This document shows, piece after piece, positions 1 through 5,944 of a stretch of 8,101 nucleotides of DNA. The stretch's first letter is position 1; each line of letters begins with the position of its first letter. The position numbers and the translations under genes were made by a program. The notes under the pieces are model-generated. The model had not been told where the DNA came from. It ran no database searches and worked only from the letters and a program-made list of their open reading frames with translations. Origin of the DNA: Lentzea aerocolonigenes (GTDB lineage Bacteria > Actinomycetota > Actinomycetes > Mycobacteriales > Pseudonocardiaceae); the NCBI RefSeq assembly GCF_000955955.1, contig NZ_JYJG01000280.1:1-8101 (forward strand), in the 5' to 3' direction.

Positions 1-20
1 ACGAACCTCGTTTCAAGCGT

Positions 21-61
21 GCCTCGGCTTCGCCTTTGGGGCGCCTCGCCTTCGGCTTTGG
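21..61. repeat. Pair of 19-bp imperfect direct repeats, each a mini-hairpin
   Basis: Two 19-bp units (21-39 and 43-61) match at 17 of 19 positions. Each holds a 3-bp stem around a TTC loop: GGC-TTC-GCC in the first and GCC-TTC-GGC in the second. The two mismatches are the paired middle bases of that stem, so the change is compensatory and folding is kept. The array starts 3 bp beyond the response regulator's stop codon. It could act as a weak terminator for the kinase-regulator operon, or be a copy of a dispersed intergenic repeat. The left window edge prevents judging whether more units follow. Confidence 0.6.
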
Positions 62-63
62 CG

Positions 64-726
64 TTATCGGGTGCCCACTCCTAGGTGGTGCAGTACGGCC
101 AGTACTCGGCGGTGGTCTGCGTCTGCTTTTGGGAGATCCAGTTTGGCGAGAATGCTGTTGATGTGTTTGGCGACTGCGCTTTCGCTGACGACCAGTTGGG
201 TGGCTATGCCTGCGTTGGAGCGGCCCTCAGCCATCAGGGTCAGCACTTCTCGTTCGCGTGTGGTCAGGCGGTCCAATGGGGGGCTTGGGCGGCGGACCAG
301 GAGTTGGGCGACTACTTGGGGGTCCAGGGCGGTGCCGCCGTTGGCCACTCGGCGGAGGGCTTCGATGAATTCCTCGACGTCGGCCACGCGTTGTTTTAGC
401 AGGTAGCCGACGCCGCTGGTGTTGGTGGCCAGGAGGTCGGTGGCGTAGCGCTCCTCGACGTACTGGGAGAGGAGGAGCAGGGCCGTTGACGGGTGGGTGG
501 TGCGGATCGTCAGGGCGGCGCGGACGCCTTCGTCTGTGAAGGCCGGTGGCATTCGGACGTCGATCACGGCCAGGTCGGGGTGGTGTTGCTCCACTGCGGT
601 CAGCAGTTCTTGGGCGTTGGAGGCTTCTGCGGCTACTTCGAAGCCTGCCAGTTCTACGATTTTGACCAGGCCCACGCGCAGCAGCACGGAGTCCTCGGCG
701 ATCACCGCACGCTTCAGTTCTGGCAC
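64..726 (-). CDS. NarL/LuxR-family response regulator
   Basis: A 220-residue DNA-binding response regulator, the output half of a two-component system with the overlapping histidine kinase. The N-terminal receiver domain (about 4-120) has the acidic pair E11/D12, the phospho-acceptor D56 in the motif DLAVIDVRMP, the switch residue S87 and the conserved K111 in GYLLK. The C-terminal LuxR-type helix-turn-helix (about 150-215) begins LTTREREVL and continues through SESAVAKHINSILAKL. Length and domain order are normal for the family. I chose the GTG at 724-726 because a GGAG motif lies 5 nt upstream and it gives a standard receiver N-terminus. The open frame runs on upstream to 2178, but that extension is low-complexity Pro/Arg/Gly sequence antisense or out of frame to the kinase. 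The start overlaps the kinase stop by 13 bp, implying translational coupling. It ends in TAA. Target genes cannot be read from the sequence; the divergent membrane protein at 2102 is a candidate. Confidence 0.95.
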   Translation of the reverse strand: MPELKRAVIAEDSVLLRVGLVKIVELAGFEVAAEASNAQELLTAVEQHHPDLAVIDVRMPPAFTDEGVRAALTIRTTHPSTALLLLSQYVEERYATDLLATNTSGVGYLLKQRVADVEEFIEALRRVANGGTALDPQVVAQLLVRRPSPPLDRLTTREREVLTLMAEGRSNAGIATQLVVSESAVAKHINSILAKLDLPKADADHRRVLAVLHHLGVGTR

Positions 727-1961
727 GGCAGCTCCACGCTCATCGTGGTCGGGCCCCCCACGGGACTGCTCAGTCGGAATGTTCCGTCTACCGACCGCAC
801 GCGTTGGGCGAGGCCCGTTAGGCCGCTGCCTCGGAGAGGGGTGGCGCCGCCTGGGCCGTCGTCCGCGATCGTCAGGCGGAGTATCTCGCCCAGCAGGGTT
901 GCGGTCACGTCGGCACGGGTTGCGTCGTGGGCGTGCTTGGCGATGTTCGTGAGGGCTTCGGACACGACGAAGTAGGCGACTGCTTCTACGGGTGGGGCTG
1001 GTCGTCGGGGGAGGTCCACCTTCAGGCGTACTGGGAGTGGGGCGCGGGCGGCGAGGCCGGACAGAGCCGCGTCCAGGCCCAGTTCGTCCAGTACGGACGG
1101 GTGCAGGCCGCGTACCAGGTTGTTCAGGTCCTCGATCGCTTCCTTGGCTTCGCGGTGGGCTGTGTTGATCACCTCGCGGGCCTCGGGCGGGAGGTTGGTC
1201 AGGGTGGCTTTGGCCAGGCCCAGGTTCAGGGCTAGGGAGACCAGGCGTTGTTGTGCGCCGTCGTGCAGGTCTCGTTCGATGCGCCGGCGTTCGGCGTCTG
1301 CGGCGTCCACGGCGCCTGCGCGGCTCTCGGTCAGGTCCTCTACTCGGCGGGCCAGGTCGGCTTCCCGGTTGTGGCCCAGCAGGGGTGGGATCACCTGGCA
1401 CTCCAGGCGCACGAGGGCGGTGGAGGCGCTGGGCACGGCGGCCAGTACCAGCAGGCCCGCCACGGTCAGGTAGGCGGCTTGGGTCGTGTCGAGGTGGTCG
1501 ATCCGCCATTGCCAGGGCAGTGCGTAGATCCACACCGATGACAGGGTTGCGGTCACTCCGGCCAGGAGCAGGGCCGTCACCAGGGCTTCCAGCGTGCCGA
1601 ACAGGGCGCCGGCCAGGCAGTGGTAGCCGAACTGGCGGGCCGGTTGCCGCCAGCCTGGGTGGGGGATGTCGATGCCGAGGAGTTGTCGGAAGCGCCAGCG
1701 GTGGGCGAGGGTTAGGGCCGGTACGCAGAGAACTGTCAGCGCCACCAAGAAGCCCAGGATGATCGGTGCGTTCGCGTCGGCCCCTTCGATGATCTCCCAG
1801 ATGCTGCCGAAGATCATGAACAGCAGGAAGCCCGTCAGCAGGTGCAGTGGCGCCCCCAGCGCGAGGAAGGCCGTGTCGCGGGGGAAGCGGGTCAACGCTC
1901 GCCGCAGCCGGGGAGGGATCTTCATGATGCGACCGTAGGTGCTGGTCGGGCGGGCTGCCAT
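714..1961 (-). CDS. Membrane sensor histidine kinase (NarL-partner type)
   Basis: A 415-residue membrane-bound histidine kinase that should autophosphorylate and pass phosphate to D56 of the overlapping regulator. Residues 30-185 form a putative 'Sensor' domain with about four hydrophobic segments (roughly 31-55, 66-88, 113-147 and 163-185) and the LLGIDIP motif often seen in this family. There is no large extracellular domain, so the signal is probably sensed in or at the membrane. The HisKA_3 dimerisation domain (about 222-290) carries H233 in ERDLHDGAQQRL and ends with RGLHPSVLDELGL. The HATPase domain (about 325-412) has N339 in NIAKHAHDA and the DDGPGG box at 367-372. The start is uncertain: ATG at 1959-1961 gives the full frame, but ATG at 1923-1925 (residue 13) would also leave a normal N-terminus. 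Neither has a convincing ribosome-binding site. It is the first gene of a two-gene operon, with a promoter presumably in 1962-2101. Confidence 0.93.
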   Translation of the reverse strand: MAARPTSTYGRIMKIPPRLRRALTRFPRDTAFLALGAPLHLLTGFLLFMIFGSIWEIIEGADANAPIILGFLVALTVLCVPALTLAHRWRFRQLLGIDIPHPGWRQPARQFGYHCLAGALFGTLEALVTALLLAGVTATLSSVWIYALPWQWRIDHLDTTQAAYLTVAGLLVLAAVPSASTALVRLECQVIPPLLGHNREADLARRVEDLTESRAGAVDAADAERRRIERDLHDGAQQRLVSLALNLGLAKATLTNLPPEAREVINTAHREAKEAIEDLNNLVRGLHPSVLDELGLDAALSGLAARAPLPVRLKVDLPRRPAPPVEAVAYFVVSEALTNIAKHAHDATRADVTATLLGEILRLTIADDGPGGATPLRGSGLTGLAQRVRSVDGTFRLSSPVGGPTTMSVELPCQN

Positions 1962-1979
1962 GAAGGTGGCCGCAGCATT

Positions 1980-2001
1980 GGGGTGTACCTGGTGCCACCC
2001 C
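1980..2001. promoter_or_regulatory. Dyad GGGGTG-N10-CACCCC upstream of the histidine kinase
   Basis: Six-base inverted arms (1980-1985 and 1996-2001) are separated by 10 nt. A second, nested odd palindrome, GGTG-C-CACC, occupies 1991-1999. The site lies 18 bp upstream of the chosen kinase start and about 100 bp from the divergent membrane gene. Its position suits an autoregulatory operator, but no known consensus was matched. I could not identify good -35/-10 boxes in either direction in this region. Confidence 0.35.
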
Positions 2002-2050
2002 CAAGTCGGATAGCAGAGCTACAGATTTCGGCGCGGGGAGATCGGAGGGT

Positions 2051-2083
2051 TGATCACGAGCTCGACAGCCGGGTTCGTGATCA
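2051..2083. promoter_or_regulatory. Perfect 9-bp inverted repeat upstream of the small membrane protein gene
   Basis: TGATCACGA (2051-2059) and its exact reverse complement TCGTGATCA (2075-2083) are separated by 15 nt, with half-site centres 24 bp apart, about two helical turns. The dyad ends 18 bp before the ATG at 2102. It could be a two-dimer binding site in the shared divergent control region, for instance for the neighbouring response regulator, or a hairpin in the 5' untranslated RNA of the membrane protein gene. The sequence alone does not decide between these. Confidence 0.5.
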
Positions 2084-2101
2084 CCGGAAGAGACCTCTGA
2101 C

Positions 2102-2488
2102 ATGGCCTTCATCGCCTTTGGACCCTCTGCTTTCGCTGAGATCGGCAACGCCGGCCGGTGGCGTGGGCACGTGCTCACGGGTGCGGGGCTGTGTTTGTTG
2201 CCCTGGCTGGGTTATCTCGCGGGCACGTTGCCGCCTGCCGAGGCCGTGGGCTGGGTCGTCCTCGACGCGCTGGAGGCCGCCGCGCTGCTGACGGCAGGGA
2301 GCCGGTTGTCGCGTGGAGATGGTCGTCATCGGGCGCCTGCGGTCGCTGCGGCGGTGCTGCTGCTCGCCGATGCCTGCATCGACGTCGCCACCTCCGCCGG
2401 GCCGGAACTCGCTGTCGCTGTCGTGCTGGCGGTGGCTGTGGAACTTCCTCTGGCCGCCCTGTGTCTACGCGCGGCGGCGTTCCAATAG
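2102..2488 (+). CDS. Small integral membrane protein, function unknown
   Basis: A 128-residue protein that is almost wholly hydrophobic. About four membrane-spanning segments are visible, near residues 22-40, 45-66, 78-95 and 103-124. A short charged stretch (about 68-78, SRLSRGDGRHR) marks one connecting loop. It has no Cys pair, no metal motif and no enzyme signature. It resembles small actinobacterial hypothetical membrane proteins that share a WRGHVLTGAGLCLLPWL-like opening, by recollection and not by search. ATG 2102 is preceded by a GGAAGAG stretch about 9 nt upstream, an acceptable ribosome-binding site. It is transcribed away from the kinase-regulator operon across a 140-bp region holding two dyads, so it may be a target or accessory of that system; this is inference from position. 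Its 3' end overlaps the convergent ArsR-GNAT gene by 24 bp. Confidence 0.8.
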   Translation: MAFIAFGPSAFAEIGNAGRWRGHVLTGAGLCLLPWLGYLAGTLPPAEAVGWVVLDALEAAALLTAGSRLSRGDGRHRAPAVAAAVLLLADACIDVATSAGPELAVAVVLAVAVELPLAALCLRAAAFQ

Positions 2489-3259
2489 GACGGTGTCTTG
2501 CCATTCGCCGTGGTGCTGGGCGATTCGTTCGCGTACGCCCACGGTTCGGAAGCCTGCTCGGTGGTGCAGGGCGATGCTCGCGCGGTTCTCGGGGAAGATC
2601 ACGGCCTGCAGGGTCCACAGGCCGTCGGCGTCCGCGGCGGAGACTTGGTGGTGCAGCAGGGTTTTGCCCACGCCTCGGCCCTGGTGGGAGTCGCTGACGT
2701 AGATCGAGGTCTCGGCCACTCCGGAGTAGCACTCGCGGGCGGAGACCGGGGTGGCGGCGGCCCAACCGGCCACGGAGCCGTCCACGACGGCGATCCAGCG
2801 GTGGTCCGGGAGCCACTTGGATTCGAGGGTGCGGCGGGTGGGGACGTCGGTTTCGAACGTGGCGTTGCCGGTGGCTATGCCCTCGCCGTAGATGCGACGG
2901 ACGTCCGGCCAGTCCGCAGCCGTCATCGGGCGCACGACCACGCCCGACACCGGGGTGACCGTGCCGGTGGTGAGGGCGCCCATCACCGCGTCGGCGGCGT
3001 GGGGGAGACCGGTGCAGCAGGCCGGGTTGACGGTCACGAGGGTGGTGGTGCCCTCGCGCTGGACGTGGACGAAGCCGACCTCGGCCAGTTTGCGGACGTG
3101 GTGCGAGCAGGTGGACTGGCTCACGCCGAGCAACGAGGTGAGTTCGCCGACGGTCACCGCGCCAGGGGCCGAGGCCACGTGGTGGAGCAGGCGGACGCGG
3201 GTCGGGTCGGACAGGGTCGAGAACCACGAGGCGTAGGTCGCGGCTTCATCGGTCAGCAC
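2465..3259 (-). CDS. ArsR-type HTH repressor fused to a phosphinothricin/arsinothricin-like GNAT N-acetyltransferase
   Basis: A 264-residue two-domain protein. Residues 1-100 are a winged helix of the ArsR/SmtB family (LSDPTRVRLLHHV, then VSQSTCSHHVRKL as recognition helix, then the wing REGTTTLVTVN). Residues 107-262 are a GNAT acetyltransferase with the acetyl-CoA loop QGRGVG at 193-198 and the C-terminal PENRASIALHHRAGF and HGEW.D features shared with the PAT/Bar and ArsN enzymes, which acetylate the amino group of phosphinothricin or arsinothricin. C51 in the recognition helix and C81-C82 just after the wing are candidate As(III) thiol ligands. The likely role is sensing arsenicals and detoxifying an amino-acid-like one in the cytoplasm; the exact substrate is inferred. 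The start is GTG at 3257-3259 with no ribosome-binding site, but a promoter fits so closely that the mRNA may be leaderless. No arsenite pump or arsenate reductase gene is in the window. It ends in TAG, overlapping the convergent membrane gene. Confidence 0.9.
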   Translation of the reverse strand: MLTDEAATYASWFSTLSDPTRVRLLHHVASAPGAVTVGELTSLLGVSQSTCSHHVRKLAEVGFVHVQREGTTTLVTVNPACCTGLPHAADAVMGALTTGTVTPVSGVVVRPMTAADWPDVRRIYGEGIATGNATFETDVPTRRTLESKWLPDHRWIAVVDGSVAGWAAATPVSARECYSGVAETSIYVSDSHQGRGVGKTLLHHQVSAADADGLWTLQAVIFPENRASIALHHRAGFRTVGVRERIAQHHGEWQDTVLLERRRA

Positions 3260-3262
3260 GCA

Positions 3263-3295
3263 TCAAGTATCGACGAGCGTCGATTGAAGAATCAA
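3263..3295 (-). promoter_or_regulatory. Promoter and ArsR-type operator of the ArsR-GNAT gene
   Basis: On the minus strand a -35-like TTGATT (3290-3295) and a -10-like GATACT (3266-3271) are spaced by 18 nt. The spacer and -10 box are covered by a perfect dyad, ATCGACG-N2-CGTCGAT (3269-3284), flanked by a TCAA/TTGA pair (3263-3266 and 3284-3287). ArsR/SmtB repressors bind such AT-edged dyads over promoters and leave when metal binds. The -10 box ends only 6 nt before the GTG codon, so transcription would begin at or next to the start codon, giving a leaderless message. The -35 box overlaps the stop codon of the upstream metallopeptidase gene. Confidence 0.6.
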
Positions 3296-4734
3296 ACCGA
3301 ATACTTCTTCACGCAGTAGCCGGAGCCCCGGTAGAAGCCGTCGCCGAAGGCTTCCACGCGGGCGAAACCGGAGGGGACGGCTTTGCCGTTCACGTCGGCC
3401 GCGATCAGGCTGTCGTCGGCCAGGAGCTCGGCCACGGCCTCGTCCAGGTCTCCGGGCGAGAGCTTGAGGCCCGCTGCGGCGTCCGGGCGGTTGGCGAGGC
3501 CTGCCCAGGCCCCCGTCAGGCAGGCGGTGCGCTGGCCCGCGGCGTCGTCGTCGAGCTTGAAGCCCGTCGCGTGCTGGATCGACAACGAGAAACGGGAGGC
3601 GATCACGGCGAACGCCGCGAAGTCACCGATGCCGCCCTTGGTGCCCTTCTTCGGGGGCGTGCCGATCTTCACCAGCGAAGGCAGGTCGAGCTGGACCTGG
3701 TTCAGGGACGGGCAGTAGGTGGCGGGCGAGGTGGTCTGGGCGTCGGGGCACGGCTTGATGCCCGACTTGTCCCAGGCCGGGAAAGCGGCGCCGCTCGTCT
3801 TGTAGGCGTCGCGGAGCGACTCCTCGAGTGCCTTGAGGTACTTGTCCTGGTTGATCTGGGCGTTGCCGCGGCCCTGGCCCTGGTCCTTGTCCGAGAGGTC
3901 GAACGGGCGCTCGGTGATGCGCTTGTTGATCTCGGCCTCGTTCATCTCCGCGCACCTCGTCGCCCCACGCGTGAAGCCGAACTGGAACGAGGAGACGCGG
4001 TCGAACGCGCTGCCGTGGGCGCCCTGCTTCTCGAACGACGTGCCGGCGGCGTCGCGGATGAAGAACATCGTCTGCAGCACCTGGTTGAGGCCCTCGCCGG
4101 TGCTGAGCTCGAAGTGCTTCGACTTGTTCTCGGCGATCCAGCGCATGAAGACGCCGGTGTAGCAGTCGGCCTGCTGCTCCTTGACGATCGACGGGGTGTT
4201 GGCGCCGATGTTGGAGGCGGGGCCGAGCTTGTACTGGACGGCGTGGCCCATCTCGTGGGCCAGCACGGTCACGACGGCCATCGGGCCGAAGGAGTCCTTG
4301 AGCATCGGCAGGAGTTCGCCGCGGTCCCAGGTGATGCTGTCGTCGAGAGCGCAGTAGAACGCGTTGGCCACGCCCGCGGTGTCGAGCTTGCAGACCTGGA
4401 CGCCCTTGCCGCCGGAGTCGTACGAGATCAGGCGCTTGACCGGCTCGAACGTCTTCCCGGCGAACGAGGCCGGGATCTCGGCCTTCCAGAACTCCTGGAC
4501 GTCGGCGAGCGTGTTGATCGCCAGGCGGTCCATCTCACCGCCGTCGCCGTTCTCGACGCTCAGGTCCGCGTCCGGTACGCCCTGCTTCGGGCCGGACGGG
4601 CCGTTGGAGATCTCCAGGCCCGCGACCTTCGTGGGGTCGGGGCGCTCGCCCTTCGGCTGGCCCTCGACCACGGAGGCGCAGGCGGTCAGCGCTGCGGTCG
4701 CGGCCAGTGCGACGGCGATTCGTCCGATCCCCAT
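3292..4734 (-). CDS. Lipoprotein neutral zinc metallopeptidase (YpfJ-like) with a second, degenerate domain
   Basis: A 480-residue exported protein. An N-terminal signal peptide ends in the lipobox LTAC, with C19 as the predicted lipid anchor on the outer face of the membrane. The zinc-peptidase domain has HEMGH at 160-164 (H160, E161, H164) and E186 in EQQADC as probable third ligand, the pattern of the YpfJ/neutral zinc metallopeptidase family. Its substrate is unknown. Residues about 325-476 look like a second copy of the same domain. The four cysteines correspond (C115/C329, C128/C341, C191/C405, C261/C474), as do the closing motifs FDRVSSFQFGFTRG and FARVEAFGDGFYRG, but the HExxH site reads SRFSL (380-384) and E186 is replaced by G400. 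I chose ATG at 4732-4734 because it begins the signal peptide directly and has GTAGGG 9 nt upstream; the longer TTG start at 4776 adds 14 residues ahead of the signal sequence. It lies 32 bp upstream of the ArsR-GNAT gene, which has its own promoter. Confidence 0.92.
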   Translation of the reverse strand: MGIGRIAVALAATAALTACASVVEGQPKGERPDPTKVAGLEISNGPSGPKQGVPDADLSVENGDGGEMDRLAINTLADVQEFWKAEIPASFAGKTFEPVKRLISYDSGGKGVQVCKLDTAGVANAFYCALDDSITWDRGELLPMLKDSFGPMAVVTVLAHEMGHAVQYKLGPASNIGANTPSIVKEQQADCYTGVFMRWIAENKSKHFELSTGEGLNQVLQTMFFIRDAAGTSFEKQGAHGSAFDRVSSFQFGFTRGATRCAEMNEAEINKRITERPFDLSDKDQGQGRGNAQINQDKYLKALEESLRDAYKTSGAAFPAWDKSGIKPCPDAQTTSPATYCPSLNQVQLDLPSLVKIGTPPKKGTKGGIGDFAAFAVIASRFSLSIQHATGFKLDDDAAGQRTACLTGAWAGLANRPDAAAGLKLSPGDLDEAVAELLADDSLIAADVNGKAVPSGFARVEAFGDGFYRGSGYCVKKYSV

Positions 4735-4760
4735 GAGGCCGAACCCTACTAAGCGTGGTT

Positions 4761-4770
4761 CACACGTGTG
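4761..4770. promoter_or_regulatory. 10-bp perfect palindrome CACACGTGTG
   Basis: A perfect self-complementary 10-mer sits 26 bp upstream of the metallopeptidase start, in the 182-bp divergent region shared with the DUF6230 operon. Its position fits an operator for the metallopeptidase gene. The binding protein is unknown, and a 10-bp palindrome can also arise by chance. Confidence 0.35.
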
Positions 4771-4803
4771 TCGCAAGGACCAGGTCTCAAACGTGAAACG
4801 GTC

Positions 4804-4819
4804 TCACCCCCAGGGGTGA
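4804..4819. promoter_or_regulatory. Perfect dyad TCACCCC-CA-GGGGTGA
   Basis: Seven-base arms with a 2-nt centre form a 16-bp inverted repeat, 97 bp upstream of the DUF6230 ATG and 69 bp from the metallopeptidase ATG. A GTCTCA hexamer occurs twice just to its left (4784-4789 and 4801-4806), the second copy running into the dyad. Compact and perfect, it is a good candidate operator for one or both divergent transcripts. The lack of a T-run argues against an intrinsic terminator, and both flanking genes read outward from it. Confidence 0.45.
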
Positions 4820-4901
4820 TTTCAAGACTGCGCGGACTCGTTTTCGTTGTCCTGCCGATGTTTCCCGGCGCACAGTCCAGCCCTGCAAGCCTTCGGTGTG
4901 G

Positions 4902-4907
4902 AAGGAG
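4902..4907 (+). promoter_or_regulatory. Ribosome-binding site AAGGAG that sets the DUF6230 start
   Basis: AAGGAG lies 9 nt before ATG 4917. It would fall inside the coding sequence if the upstream in-frame GTG at 4896 were used, so it supports the ATG. Confidence 0.8.
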
Positions 4908-4916
4908 TTTGGCGGT

Positions 4917-5510
4917 ATGGGTAGAACGCGCTGGGCACGGTTCGTCGGGGTGCTCGGTATCGGTGCCGTGGGTGCTGGTGTCCTCCTCTTCGGCATGTCC
5001 CAGGGAGCTCTGGCGGCCTCGTTCGCGGTGTCCGGCACGAGCTTCAAGGTGGGCGCGGAGAACTTGACGGGCAAGGGCTTCGTCCAGTTCGGCGGTGTGG
5101 ACGCGGGCGCGAACGGGCAGGTGCACGTCGTCGCGGTCAGCGGCTTCAAGACCGCGACGCTCGACAAGTTCTGCCAGTCGGTGTACGTGCCCGGCATGCC
5201 GATCGTCGGTGACGTGACGATGCGCATCACCGCGGCTGACGTGGGTGGTATGTCCGCGGACAACCTGGTCGTCGGTCTGACCGACCTCAACGGTGACCTG
5301 GTGCTCGGCAACCCCGACATCGGCGTCGACGCGAGCAAGGTGACCAAGGGACCGGACGGCCTGCGGGGCCTGCCGGGTTCGTTCGGTCTGCAGGCTGACT
5401 CGGCGAACATCGCGAACCTGCAGCAGACGGCCTGGTCCACGACGGCTCAGACCATCAGGTTCAAGGGTATGAACCTGACCATCCGCCAGGGGAAGCAAGA
5501 GTGCTTCTGA
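4917..5510 (+). CDS. Secreted DUF6230-family protein
   Basis: A 197-residue exported protein and first gene of a three-gene operon. The N-terminus is a classical signal peptide: basic residues (RTRWAR), a hydrophobic core (about 9-26), then ALA-A with predicted cleavage after residue 33. The mature part is rich in short alternating beta-type segments and Gly/Asp turns, with no recognisable active site. It has only two cysteines in the mature chain, C86 in KFCQSV and C196 one residue from the C-terminus, which could form a disulfide. The sequence matches my memory of DUF6230 proteins of Streptomyces and relatives: the opening ASFAVSG, a mid-protein FKTATLDKFCQSV and the closing QTAWSTTAQTIRFKGMNL. 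Function is unknown; the 'cholesterol esterase' name sometimes attached to such entries has no visible support here. Its stop overlaps the start of the DUF6114 gene by 10 bp. A cell-surface role together with DUF6114 is inferred from this conserved pairing. Confidence 0.9.
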   Translation: MGRTRWARFVGVLGIGAVGAGVLLFGMSQGALAASFAVSGTSFKVGAENLTGKGFVQFGGVDAGANGQVHVVAVSGFKTATLDKFCQSVYVPGMPIVGDVTMRITAADVGGMSADNLVVGLTDLNGDLVLGNPDIGVDASKVTKGPDGLRGLPGSFGLQADSANIANLQQTAWSTTAQTIRFKGMNLTIRQGKQECF

Positions 5511-5944
5511 GGTTCTGGCGCGGCTTCACCGCGTGGCGACGTGGCCGGCCCTTCTGGGCCGGCCTGTTCGTGGCCATTGGCGCGCTGATCATCCTGTTCC
5601 CGCCGTACGCCGGCCTGAAGCTCGGCGACATGGTCATCTCGATCCAGACGCTCGGTGGCGTGTCCGCGCTGCTGATCGGCTCGTTGCTGATCCTTTGCGC
5701 GGTGTCGTTGTGGGTGGCGCCCAAGTTCCGGCTGGCGTCGGGCATCGTCACGGTGCTGCTGTCGCTGGTCGCGATCGTCGTGACCAACCTCGGCGGCTTC
5801 ATCTTCGGCACCCTCTTCAGCCTGCTCGGGGGCGCGCTCGCCGTGGCGTGGACGAACGAGCCCAAGAAGCCGAAGAAGGCCAAGAAGGCCCAGGAGAAGG
5901 CAGAGAACGGCACCGAGCCCACCCAGAGGGTCCAACCCACATGA
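5501..5944 (+). CDS. DUF6114-family integral membrane protein
   Basis: A 147-residue membrane protein, second in the operon. A short basic N-terminus (FWRGFTAWRRGRPFWAGL) leads into about four hydrophobic segments, near residues 18-35, 52-72, 78-95 and 97-114, followed by a Lys/Pro/Ala-rich hydrophilic tail (about 119-147, with KKPKKAKKAQEK). The tail is probably cytoplasmic by the positive-inside rule. The RRGRPFWAGL opening and the NLGGFIFGTLFSLLGGALAVAW ending match what I remember of DUF6114 proteins, which sit beside DUF6230 genes in many actinomycetes. No transport or enzyme motif is seen. The start is GTG 5501, preceded by an AGGGGA stretch within the end of the previous gene. The 10-bp overlap with the upstream gene and the ATGA overlap with the next indicate coupled translation and a fixed ratio of the three products. 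It may anchor or export its secreted neighbours, which is inference. Confidence 0.9.
   Translation: MLLRFWRGFTAWRRGRPFWAGLFVAIGALIILFPPYAGLKLGDMVISIQTLGGVSALLIGSLLILCAVSLWVAPKFRLASGIVTVLLSLVAIVVTNLGGFIFGTLFSLLGGALAVAWTNEPKKPKKAKKAQEKAENGTEPTQRVQPT

Noticed and set aside
727..2178. Upstream extension of the response regulator frame to a 704-residue protein
   Set aside because: It is low-complexity Pro/Arg/Gly/His sequence in a different frame over the whole histidine kinase gene. The regulator has its own GTG with a good ribosome-binding site at 726.
2498..3319. Plus-strand open frame opposite the ArsR-GNAT gene
   Set aside because: The composition is dominated by Gly/Val/Arg/His with no domain. 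The opposite strand encodes both an HTH and a GNAT signature.
3571..4752. Long plus-strand open frame opposite the metallopeptidase gene
   Set aside because: It mirrors the GC-rich codon pattern of the opposite strand, is full of Leu/Val/Ala/Gly/Arg with no recognisable domain, and the minus-strand gene has clear catalytic motifs.
5533..5940. N-terminal extension of the third operon gene
   Set aside because: It is an out-of-frame reading of the DUF6114 gene, rich in Arg/Ala/Pro. The ATGA overlap at 5941 followed by a signal-like segment is the better start.
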